Shown here: piece after piece, positions 1 through 6,677 of the stretch
How the letters are laid out: the number at the start of each line of letters is the position of its first letter
Numbering within the stretch: position 1 is the stretch's first letter
NCBI GenBank assembly: GCA_036510225.1
Contig: DATCEH010000117.1
Location: 1-8,311, forward strand
DNA: 8,311 nucleotides
Reading direction: 5' to 3'
Source of the DNA: Palsa-513 sp036510225
GTDB lineage: Bacteria > Actinomycetota > Thermoleophilia > Solirubrobacterales > Solirubrobacteraceae
Notes under the pieces: model-generated
Seen by the model: the letters and a program-made list of their open reading frames with translations, nothing else
Databases searched by the model: none
What the model was told of the DNA's origin: nothing
Translations under genes and position numbers: made by a program

Positions 1-31
1 CAGTCAACTACTTTCGTTGGAGAGAGTCCAC
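1..31 (-). terminator. Partial terminator-like inverted repeat at window edge
   Basis: The first 14 bases (CAGTCAACTACTTT) look like the right arm of an inverted repeat whose left arm lies outside the window. The support is a second copy at 5387-5432: CTACTTTCGTT is identical at 8-18 and 5411-5421, and GTCCAC follows in both (26-31 and 5427-5432). In the second copy the arm is half of a perfect palindrome. Here the arm reads GTTGACTG on the minus strand in place of GCTGCCTGA, so the outer AAAGTAG is kept and the inner stem differs. It lies downstream of pyrC in pyrC's direction of transcription, as the second copy lies downstream of the aquaporin gene. A terminator role is inferred, and the pairing partner cannot be seen. 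Confidence 0.45.
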
Positions 32-311
32 TTCTCCACGACCCGGTCCCCCGCAGAGAGCCCGCCCGCCTCTGACCTCCCGAGCCGGCCCGAATGATCC
101 TCGACGGCACGCTCGCCAAGCCCCGCCACGTGAGCACCGCCGCCACGGAATATCACCCGGAACGGGAAGACACCCGCCGCTCCAGCTTCGGGAAGCCGAG
201 CCCGCGGCCGGCGTCCACGGCCGCCGACCCCCAAACCCATGCCAGCTCCCCTCCCGCCGGCGACCGGCCACCCCCCGCCCGCGTTCGGGAGGTCACCGGG
301 CTCGACAGCTG
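32..311. other. Non-coding trailer downstream of pyrC
   Basis: This 280-nt stretch follows the pyrC stop and holds no gene that can be supported. Short GC-rich hairpins are possible just after the stop, for example GCCGG/CCGGC on the minus strand, but none has a U-tract. A minus-strand open frame at 4-240 has an ATG and a GGAGG-like sequence about 7 nt upstream. Its third codon positions are clearly less GC-rich than those of the neighbouring genes, it has no recognisable motif, and its stop lies inside the inverted repeat at the edge. It is not called as a gene. The long spacer suggests that the pyr operon ends with pyrC, without carA or carB directly behind it. Confidence 0.6.
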
Positions 312-1645
312 CTAGGCCACACCGATCGCGAAGGCCCGCTCCCGGTAGGCGACGCCACCGGCCGCCAGGGTCATCAGGACCCGCCCGCGCAGCTGCCTTC
401 CGGCGAAGCAGCAGTTCTCCGAGCGGCTCTCGTAGCCGGCCTCGCCCACCTGCCACTCGGCCGCGAGATCGACCAGGCACAGGTTCGCCGGCTCGCCGAC
501 GCTGATCGCCGGAACCGGCAGGTCGACGACGAGGGCGCCTGCGGCAAGGCGCTCGACGAGCGTCGCCAGGTCCAGCAGCCCGGGGAGCACCAGATGGGTG
601 TAGAGCGCCGCGAACGCCGTCTCGAGCCCGGTCGTGCCCATCGCGGCCTGCTCGAACGGAACATCCTTGTCCTCGCGCGCGTGCGGTGCGTGGTCGGTCG
701 CGATGCAGTCGATCACGCCCGTCCGGATCGCCTCGATCAGCGCCGTCCGATCGACCTCGGTGCGCAGCGGCGGGTTCATCTTCAGACGCGTGTCCAGACC
801 GCGGACGTCCTCGTCGATCAGCGTGAGATGGTGGGGAGATGCCTCCGCGGTGACTGCGACCCCGGCCGCCTTGGCGGCCTCGACCGCCCGCACCGACTCG
901 ATCGCCGAGAGGTGCTGCATGTGGACCCGGCCGCCCTCGTGCCCGGCGAGCGCGGCGTCCCTGGCGACCATCGTCGACTCCGACACGGACGGGATCCCGG
1001 CGATTCCGAGCAGGGCGGACACGGCGCCCTCGTGCATCGCGCCGGCACCCGAGAGCGAGGGATCCTCCTCGTGGAGGGCGAGCACACCACCGCAGAGACG
1101 TTGATACTGGAGCGCCCGCCGGAGCAGCCCGGCCGATACGACCGGCCGCCCGTCGTCGGTGAAGCCGATCGCCCCGGCCTCGCGCAGCTCGACCATCTCG
1201 GTCAACCCGTGACCGGCCAGGCCGGGGCTGATTGCCGCCATGAAGCCGACGGGAACGCGGGCCTCGCGGAGCGCGGCGTCGCGCAGTGACCCGAGGATCG
1301 CGGTGCTGTCGACGACCGGATCGGTGTTGGGCATCCCGACGACCGCGCAGTAGCCGCCGGCGGCGGCCGCGCGTGTCCCCGTGTGGAGGTCCTCCTTGTG
1401 CTCCTGGCCGGGGACCCGGAGGTGGACGTGAGGATCGACGAAGCCGGCGAACACGTGGCGGCCGGAGCCGTCGACCGACTCGGCGTCGGCCGGCGCCTCG
1501 AGCGAACCGGTCTCGCCGATCTCGGCGATCACGCCCGCTCTGACCAGGAGATCTCCCTCGCGGTCGACGCCGCTGCGGGGGTCGAGCAGCCGAGCCCCGC
1601 GGATCAGGATCGTCGCCGGCGGCGTCGGTGCGCTGAACAGCCGCC

Positions 1646-1649
<4 letters not shown>
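312..1649 (-). CDS. pyrC: Dihydroorotase, class I (PyrC)
   Basis: A zinc amidohydrolase that cyclises N-carbamoyl-L-aspartate to dihydroorotate, step 3 of de novo pyrimidine synthesis, in the cytoplasm. The 445-residue product matches the usual bacterial class I length of about 425-430. The metal-binding signature DPHVHLR is at 72-78 (ligands H74 and H76) and is followed by PGQEHKED. Further expected ligands or catalytic residues are D165 or D166 in FTDDG, H193 in LHEED, H246 in HMQHLS and D319 in ATDHAPH. MPNTDP at 106-111 is the family substrate loop. The C-terminal beta segment with its SENCCFAG and GRV elements is intact. The ATG overlaps the pyrB stop as ATGA and has no convincing Shine-Dalgarno sequence, so translation is probably coupled to pyrB. 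This is the last gene of the pyrR-pyrB-pyrC unit. An inactive dihydroorotase-like subunit is unlikely because the metal residues are present. Confidence 0.96.
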
Positions 1650-2602
<953 letters not shown>

Positions 2603-2603
2603 C

Positions 2604-3149
2604 TCAGCTCCTCCCGGGGATGGCAATGGCGATCTGGTCGATGCCGTCGAGCTCCGACACGCGCACGTTGACCCGCTCGCTGCGCGCGGTCGGCAGGTTC
2701 TTGCCCACGTAGTCCGGCCGGATCGGCAGCTCGCGGTGACCCCGATCGGCGAGCACGGCGAGCTGGACGCGTGACGGCCGGCCGTAGTCGAACAGCGCCT
2801 CGATCGCGGCCCGGACAGTCCGGCCGGTGAAGAGGACGTCGTCGACGACGATCACCGTCCGCCCGTCGATTGCGAAGTCGAGGTTCGACGCGTTGACGAT
2901 CGGCGCCTCCGGCCGGGTCGAGACGTCGTCCCGGTAGAAGGTGATGTCGAGATCGCCGAGCGGGACCTCTTCGCCTAGCAGGTCACCGACCATCCGCTGG
3001 AGACGACTCGCGAGGGGGGCTCCGCGGCGGTGGATCCCGACCAGAGCCGGCGACTCGCCCTGCGAGTTCTTCTCGACGATCTCGTGGGCGATGCGCATCA
3101 GGGCGCGGCGCACTCCGTCCGCATCGAGAACGACCTTCTCAGTGCCCAT
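2604..3149 (-). CDS. pyrR: Bifunctional pyr operon RNA-binding regulator / uracil phosphoribosyltransferase (PyrR)
   Basis: A phosphoribosyltransferase-fold protein that binds pyr mRNA when UMP or UTP is abundant and lowers pyr expression. Family members also have uracil phosphoribosyltransferase activity (uracil + PRPP to UMP). The 181 residues equal the length of the Bacillus subtilis protein. The PRPP-binding motif is VIVVDDVLFTGRT (99-111), with acidic pair D103-D104 and the TGRT phosphate loop. GIHRRGAPLA is at 38-47, DITFYRDD at 68-75, and the family block LADRGHRELPIRPDYVGKN at 133-151. The ATG follows GGAAGG by 5 nt. It is the first gene of the operon, directly behind a leader hairpin that looks like its own binding site, which suggests autoregulation together with pyrB and pyrC. 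Confidence 0.96.
   Translation of the reverse strand: MGTEKVVLDADGVRRALMRIAHEIVEKNSQGESPALVGIHRRGAPLASRLQRMVGDLLGEEVPLGDLDITFYRDDVSTRPEAPIVNASNLDFAIDGRTVIVVDDVLFTGRTVRAAIEALFDYGRPSRVQLAVLADRGHRELPIRPDYVGKNLPTARSERVNVRVSELDGIDQIAIAIPGRS
2608..2615 (-). promoter_or_regulatory. Ribosome binding site of pyrB
   Basis: The minus strand reads GGGAGGAG here, with GGAGG 7 nt before the ATG at 2602-2600. It lies inside the end of pyrR. It decides the pyrB start in favour of the inner ATG over the in-frame ATG 24 nt upstream. Confidence 0.8.
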
Positions 3150-3154
3150 CGGTT

Positions 3155-3185
3155 CCTTCCTGGTCTCGCGGGACCCGGTTAAAGG
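3155..3185 (-). promoter_or_regulatory. Predicted PyrR-binding loop that sequesters the pyrR Shine-Dalgarno
   Basis: On the minus strand the leader folds as CCUU-(UAA bulge)-CC-G-GGUC-[CCGCGA loop]-GACC-A-GG-AAGG. The 14-nt apex at 3175-3162 is GGUCCCGCGAGACC. From memory, the published PyrR-binding consensus is ARUCCNGNGAGGYU. The loop bases fit, and the three departures are all in the stem and keep pairing (A-U to G-C, and U-G to U-A). The 5' strand carries an internal bulge, as known binding loops do. The whole GGAAGG ribosome binding site (3160-3155) lies in the 3' strand of the stem, so PyrR binding should block translation. No antiterminator or U-tract is seen. The match is read directly from sequence; the control mechanism is inferred. 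Confidence 0.75.
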
Positions 3186-3193
3186 ACATCGCG

Positions 3194-3199
3194 ACTGTA
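3194..3199 (-). promoter_or_regulatory. Possible -10 box of the pyrR-pyrB-pyrC operon
   Basis: The minus strand reads TACAGT, which fits the actinobacterial TANNNT pattern. Transcription would start near 3187, just before the PyrR-binding hairpin, giving a leader of about 38 nt made almost entirely of that hairpin. No recognisable -35 hexamer lies 16-18 nt upstream. The call rests on position and on one short match. Confidence 0.4.
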
Positions 3200-3232
3200 G
3201 CAGCGGCCGATGACGGACCCCGGCCGGCGAAC

Positions 3233-3258
3233 CCCACGGTCGCAGCGACGACCGCGAG
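3233..3258 (-). terminator. Hairpin terminator candidate behind kup
   Basis: Starting 6 nt after the kup stop, the minus strand forms a 10-bp stem, CUCGCGGUCG with CGACCGUGGG (three G-U pairs), closed by a 6-nt loop UCGCUG. There is no U-tract, which is common for terminators in high-GC bacteria. Its place between kup and the pyrR promoter supports separate transcription of kup and the pyr operon. Confidence 0.5.
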
Positions 3259-3264
3259 CGGCGC

Positions 3265-5229
3265 TCAGAGCTCGACCTGCTCGCCCATGATCACGGTCCG
3301 CGTGCCCGGCAGGCCGAAGTAGTCGACCGGGGCCGCGACGTTGTGGGCCATCGTCAGGAAGAGCCGCTTGCGCCACGGCCGGAGGCCGGGGGCGCCGGTC
3401 CGGACGATCGTGATCTGCGAGAGGAAGTACGAGACTTCGCCGATCTCGACCTCGCCCTCGAGCAGGCCGCGCGCGGCGGCCAGGCGGAGCGTCGCCGGAA
3501 TGTACGGTGCGTCCTGGAAGCCGAAGTGGGCGCTCAGCCGGACGATGCCGTCGGCCGGGTCGCCGAGCCCGTCGACGACCAGGCGGTCGGCCTCGGCGAT
3601 ATGGGGCACCCGCTCGGTCCGCAGCGAGACGATGATCACGTTCTCGTGGAGGACGTGGTTGTGCTCGACGTTCGCCCGCAGCGCGAGCGGAGTCGTCTCG
3701 GCGTTGGCCGTCGGGAAGACCGCAGTCCCCGGCACCCGCCGGACCGGCGGCCGGTGCGCCTCGAGCGAGCGGATGAACTCGAGCAGCGGTCCCTCCTGCT
3801 GCTCGCGGTTGCGCGTGACGATCCGCTGGCCGGTGTGCCAGGTCATCAGCAGCGTGAAGACGACGACCGCTAGCGCGAGCGGAAGCCAGCCGCCGTGGGC
3901 GACCTTCTCGAGGTTGGCGGCGAAGAAGGCGACCTCGATCGTCAGGAACACGCCTCCTCCGAGCCCGATCATCCAGCCGGGCTTGCGCCAGAGGAAGCGG
4001 GCGACCGCGAGGAAGAGGATCGTGTTGAGGATGAACGTACCGGTGACGGCGACCCCGTAGGCGTTGGCCAGCGCCGCCGACGATCCGAAGCCGACGACGA
4101 GCCCGACGACGGCGACGAACAGCGCCCAGTTGATCCCCGGCGCATAGACCTGACCGATCTCGCTCTGCGACGTGTGACGGATCGACAGCCGCGGAAGGAA
4201 GCCGAGTTGGACTGCCTGATTGGTGACGCTGAAGGCTCCCGAGATGACCGACTGCGACGCGATCACCGTCGCGACGGTCGCGAGGATCACGAGGGGAACC
4301 TCTGCCCAGTCGGGCGCCAGCAGGTAGAACGGATTGGAGACGCTCCCGGGCGAGCGGAGGATCAGTGCACCCTGGCCGAGGTAGTTGAGCGTGAGGGCGG
4401 GGAAGACCGCTACGAACCACGCCCGGCTGATCGGGCGGCGGCCGAAGTGGCCCATGTCCGCGTAGAGCGCTTCGGCTCCGGTCACCGCGAGGACGACCGA
4501 CCCGAGCGCGATGAAGGCGACACCCGCGTGAGCCGAGAAGAAGTCGACTCCGTAGGTCGGCGAGAGCGCCCGAAGGACACCGGGGTGGCCGGCGATCTCG
4601 GCGGCGCCGAGGACGGCGAGGATCCCGAACCAGAGCGCCATCACCGGACCGAACAGCCGGCCCATGGCCCCTGTCCCGCGGTGCTGGGTCATGAACAGGG
4701 CGACGATCACGGCCACTGTGATCGGGAGGACGAACGACCCGAGGCCGGGCGCGGCCACCTTGAGTCCCTCGACGGCCGAGAGCACCGAGATCGCCGGGGT
4801 GATCATCCCGTCGCCGTAGAACAGCGACGCCCCGAGCACGCCAAGGGTGACGAGGATCAGCTTGGCTCGCCGGGTATCGAGCTTGGCTCCCTGGAGGAGC
4901 GCCGTCAGCGCCATGATGCCGCCCTCGCCGCCGTTGTCGGCCCGCATGATGAACGTCACGTACTTCACCGAGACGACCATCGTGATCGACCAGAAGACCA
5001 GCGAGATCACCCCGTAGACGTCCCCCGGGGTCGCGTGAACGGCGTGGTGGTCGGCGGTGAAGACCGTCTGGAGCGCGTAGAGCGGGCTGGTCCCGATGTC
5101 GCCGAAGACGACTCCGAGCGCGCCGAGTGTAAGGGCGGCCAGCCCTCCGTGGACGGCGGCGGCCCGGTTCCCGGACGGCCGGCGCGGCGCCGGCTCGTCT
5201 TCGGCCGGTGGAGCGCTGTCGTCAGCCAC
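3265..5229 (-). CDS. kup: Kup-family potassium uptake protein
   Basis: A K+/H+ symporter of the KUP/HAK/KT family in the cytoplasmic membrane. The product has 654 residues, within the usual 620-680. After a charged, Pro-rich N-terminus of about 25 residues come some 12 hydrophobic segments (about 28-463) and a cytoplasmic C-terminal domain of about 190 residues. Family motifs are GVVFGDIGTSPLYA (39-52), RADNGGEGGIMAL (96-108), GASLFYGDGMITPAISVL (133-150), GAEALYADMGHFG (251-263) and NAYGVAVTGTF (389-399). The start is GTG at 5229-5227; an in-frame TAG 12 nt upstream rules out a longer product. The mRNA may be leaderless. It is flanked by its own terminator hairpin and by a palindromic terminator upstream, so it is probably a single-gene unit. 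No riboswitch for c-di-AMP could be made out upstream. Confidence 0.95.
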   Translation of the reverse strand: MADDSAPPAEDEPAPRRPSGNRAAAVHGGLAALTLGALGVVFGDIGTSPLYALQTVFTADHHAVHATPGDVYGVISLVFWSITMVVSVKYVTFIMRADNGGEGGIMALTALLQGAKLDTRRAKLILVTLGVLGASLFYGDGMITPAISVLSAVEGLKVAAPGLGSFVLPITVAVIVALFMTQHRGTGAMGRLFGPVMALWFGILAVLGAAEIAGHPGVLRALSPTYGVDFFSAHAGVAFIALGSVVLAVTGAEALYADMGHFGRRPISRAWFVAVFPALTLNYLGQGALILRSPGSVSNPFYLLAPDWAEVPLVILATVATVIASQSVISGAFSVTNQAVQLGFLPRLSIRHTSQSEIGQVYAPGINWALFVAVVGLVVGFGSSAALANAYGVAVTGTFILNTILFLAVARFLWRKPGWMIGLGGGVFLTIEVAFFAANLEKVAHGGWLPLALAVVVFTLLMTWHTGQRIVTRNREQQEGPLLEFIRSLEAHRPPVRRVPGTAVFPTANAETTPLALRANVEHNHVLHENVIIVSLRTERVPHIAEADRLVVDGLGDPADGIVRLSAHFGFQDAPYIPATLRLAAARGLLEGEVEIGEVSYFLSQITIVRTGAPGLRPWRKRLFLTMAHNVAAPVDYFGLPGTRTVIMGEQVEL

Positions 5230-5235
5230 GCCGAG

Positions 5236-5241
5236 ACCCTA
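5236..5241 (-). promoter_or_regulatory. Possible -10 box giving a leaderless kup mRNA
   Basis: The minus strand reads TAGGGT followed by exactly 6 nt and then the kup GTG. This TANNNT-N6-start spacing is typical of leaderless actinobacterial transcripts, whose first base is the start codon. The same bases include AGGG 7 nt before the GTG, which could instead act as a weak Shine-Dalgarno sequence. No -35 box is recognisable. Confidence 0.4.
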
Positions 5242-5386
5242 TTTGGTCGCGAAGGCTCGACCGCGTGTAAGCCAGCAGCTGGTCGGCGGTAGGCGTCAGA
5301 CCACGGGGATCAAACCGGGTCCGCGGAGGCGTGCGATGTGATCGGCCCGGGCTCTCGTGTCGAAGACGATGCTGCGGCTTCTTCGC

Positions 5387-5417
5387 AAAGTAGCTGCCTG
5401 AGTCAGGCAGCTACTTT
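5387..5417. terminator. Perfect 31-nt palindrome, probable bidirectional terminator
   Basis: Left arm AAAGTAGCTGCCTGA (5387-5401) and right arm TCAGGCAGCTACTTT (5403-5417) are exact reverse complements around one central base, G5402. Each strand therefore has an A-run before the stem and a short T-run after it, as in a two-way intrinsic terminator, though the U-run is only three bases. It lies about 125 nt past the aquaporin stop on the minus strand and upstream of the presumed kup promoter. The adjoining bases to 5432 match those at the left window edge, so it belongs to a repeated element. A protein-binding site is the main alternative. Confidence 0.65.
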
Positions 5418-5432
5418 CGTTCGAGTGTCCAC
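5411..5432 (-). repeat. Second copy of the element seen at 8-31
   Basis: CTACTTTCGTT (5411-5421) is identical to 8-18, and GAG...GTCCAC continues the match after a 2-nt length difference. On the minus strand both copies read roughly TGGAC(T/A)CTC, then AACGAAAGTAG, then the stem. Both lie downstream of a minus-strand gene in the same orientation. The match extends outside the stem, so the two copies share ancestry or function beyond simple hairpin formation. Confidence 0.6.
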
Positions 5433-5542
5433 ACCCCTCAGCTAAGTTCGCCAATCGCCGGTCGACCGGAATGCTCAGCCGTCAGACCGAACGCAACGTC
5501 GACACCACCCGACATCACGCGGCCCCACCGGCGGCCTCGGGA

Positions 5543-6562
5543 TCATGCGCGCCCCCGCCGTCCCCCCCGGCCCCCGCTGGCCCCGCTGGCCCCGGCAACT
5601 CCGCCCTCCCCGGCACCCTCGGCAACCCCGGCAACCCCGGCCCCCCCGCCGTCCCCCCCGCCCCCGCTGGCCCCGCTGGCCCCGCTGGCCCCGCCGTCCC
5701 CGGCGTCCCCGGCGTCCCCGGCGTCCCCGGCCAGTCTCCCTTGAGCCGCGGCGATCGCGCTTGCATCGCCGCCCGGGCCCCGCAGGATCCAGGAGATGCC
5801 GACGGCGGCGAGCCCGCCGGCGACCGGGCCGACGAGGTAGACCCAGTAGTGGGAGAAGTCACTGCCGACGAGATCCGGGCCGAACGACCGGGCGGGGTTC
5901 ATCGACGCGCCGGTGATCGGGCTGGACCAGAGCCCGGCGAGAATCACGTAGCCGGCCACCGCGACGGCTGAGAGCGGCCCGACGTTCTGGGCGCGGGAGG
6001 CCGTTCCGAGAATCGTGCTGACGAGACCGGCGGTGAGCACGAACTCCATCAGCACCGCCTGGCCCTGGCCGACCCCGGGACCGGGGAGCGTCGCGCCGAG
6101 CATGCCGACGTCTCCGAACATCGCCTCGAGGAAGAGCACGGCCAGGGTGGCGCCGACGAGCTGGACCGCGATGTAGCCGGGGACCCGCCGCCACGGAAAG
6201 TCGCCGCGCGCGGCGAAGGCGAGGCTGACGGCGGGGTTGAGGTGGGCGCCGGAGACGGCGCCCATGAAGAGGATGATCGCCATCACCGTCAGACCTGGCG
6301 CGGTGACCTCGGCGCCCCGGCCGATCGCACCGTGGCTGACCGCGTCGACCACACCGCCGCCGGCGCCGACGAGAACGAGCAGGAAGGTTCCGAACAGCTC
6401 GGAGAAGAGTCGCCGCCACTCCTGGCCCGGGTCGTCGAAGGCGCGCGCCCAGGGAGCCTCGACCTCCGAGAGCTCCCGCACCAGCGACCAGAGCGTCAGG
6501 CTCCGATGGAGGGCCGCCGGAGTTGTCGGCGTGACCGGCGGGCCGGTCTCAGGTGGCGCCAT
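5543..6562 (-). CDS. Aquaporin / MIP-family channel with Gly-rich C-terminal tail
   Basis: A membrane channel for water or small neutral solutes. The 339 residues split into a hydrophilic N-terminus (1-50), a six-helix core (about 50-262) and a disordered tail (about 263-339). The two pore half-helices carry GAHLNPAVS (NPA at 109-111) and GASMNPARSFGP (NPA at 222-224, with selectivity arginine R225). By alignment to AqpZ and GlpF the other filter positions are P89, G210 and A219, so neither the Phe/His of a strict water channel nor the GlpF-type NPARD aspartate is present. Substrate is therefore unknown. The tail from about 279 is built of GDA, GAS and GGG-like triplets encoded by 9-nt DNA repeats. 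The ATG at 6562 has a modest GGTGAG 5 nt upstream. It is divergent from the MarR gene and may share its operator. Confidence 0.93.
   Translation of the reverse strand: MAPPETGPPVTPTTPAALHRSLTLWSLVRELSEVEAPWARAFDDPGQEWRRLFSELFGTFLLVLVGAGGGVVDAVSHGAIGRGAEVTAPGLTVMAIILFMGAVSGAHLNPAVSLAFAARGDFPWRRVPGYIAVQLVGATLAVLFLEAMFGDVGMLGATLPGPGVGQGQAVLMEFVLTAGLVSTILGTASRAQNVGPLSAVAVAGYVILAGLWSSPITGASMNPARSFGPDLVGSDFSHYWVYLVGPVAGGLAAVGISWILRGPGGDASAIAAAQGRLAGDAGDAGDAGDGGASGASGASGGGGDGGGAGVAGVAEGAGEGGVAGASGASGGRGGRRGRA
5557..5728 (-). repeat. 9-nt G-rich tandem repeats encoding the aquaporin tail
   Basis: The minus strand carries G-runs at a strict 9-nt period: seven runs of four or more lie at 5671-5728, with spacers such as ACGCC and CCAGC. 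A larger block is duplicated: 5557-5594 and 5648-5684 are the same apart from one extra base (GG versus G after the C7 run). Three C7 homopolymers lie at 5562-5568, 5641-5647 and 5653-5659. The array stays open in more than one frame. It encodes Gly-X-Y-like triplets in the aquaporin frame and Pro-containing collagen-like triplets in another minus-strand frame. Confidence 0.85.
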
Positions 6563-6636
6563 CGGAGCTCACCGGGCGGCCTTCCCCGTTGCCGGCCCGA
6601 ATCCTCTGGGCTGGGCGGCCGATCCCAGACGGCAGC

Positions 6637-6662
6637 TATAATGCTTGCCGGCAAGCAATTTA
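6637..6662. promoter_or_regulatory. MarR-type operator between two opposed -10 boxes
   Basis: TATAAT at 6637-6642 is a perfect -10 box for the rightward MarR-MFS operon. It abuts the 16-bp perfect palindrome TGCTTGCCGGCAAGCA (6642-6657). On the far side, AATTTA (6657-6662) reads TAAATT on the minus strand, a TANNNT -10 box for the leftward aquaporin gene. Both presumed start sites (about 6649 and 6650) fall at the palindrome centre. The TTGC..GCAA core resembles operators of MarR-family repressors. This is an AT-rich island in very GC-rich DNA. Neither side has a recognisable -35. The rightward promoter and operator are well supported; the leftward promoter is inferred. Confidence 0.65.
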
Positions 6663-6667
6663 TTCGT

Positions 6668-6671
6668 GGAG
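6668..6671 (+). promoter_or_regulatory. Ribosome binding site of the MarR-family gene
   Basis: GGAG ends 6 nt before GTG at 6678-6680. It favours this GTG over the in-frame TTG at 6645, which lies inside the operator and probably upstream of the transcription start, and over the GTG at 6666, which has no such site. Confidence 0.6.
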
Positions 6672-6677
6672 ACCTCT

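Larger units (their letters stand above)
5230..5542. other. Intergenic region between the aquaporin gene and kup
   Basis: No gene is supported in this 313-nt gap. It holds the presumed kup promoter at its left end, a strong odd-centred palindrome at 5387-5417 with a repeated flank to 5432, and a 12-bp perfect palindrome CCGGTCGACCGG at 5458-5469 of unknown meaning. Nothing recognisable was found between 5242 and 5386; in particular, no tRNA fold and no clear riboswitch. Confidence 0.6.

Noticed and set aside
94..315. Plus-strand open frame of 73 codons in the pyrC trailer
   Set aside because: No ribosome binding site of note, no motif, low-complexity composition, and it ends overlapping the antisense of the pyrC stop.
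3179..4420. Minus-strand open frame overlapping the 3' part of kup
   Set aside because: Same-strand shadow of kup, Arg/Pro-rich and without motifs. It also runs through the kup stop and the pyr promoter region.
3895..5292. Long plus-strand open frame antisense to kup, 465 codons
   Set aside because: Its composition is Asp/Glu/Arg-rich, as expected from antisense reading of a GC-rich membrane protein gene. No motif, and kup is certain on the other strand.
5300..5335. GGTTTGATCC-like string on the minus strand resembling a tRNA T-arm
   Set aside because: The flanking bases do not form a 5-bp T-stem, and no acceptor or anticodon arm can be built around it.
5458..5469. 12-bp palindrome CCGGTCGACCGG
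   Set aside because: Noted as an exact palindrome, but it is short, of ordinary base composition for this DNA, and has no nearby promoter or partner copy, so no function is called.
5471..5971. Plus-strand collagen-like Gly-Pro-Ala open frame
   Set aside because: It is the antisense of the aquaporin tail repeats. Nine-nt repeats of this composition give collagen-like triplets in several frames, and the part beyond the repeat is antisense to conserved aquaporin sequence.
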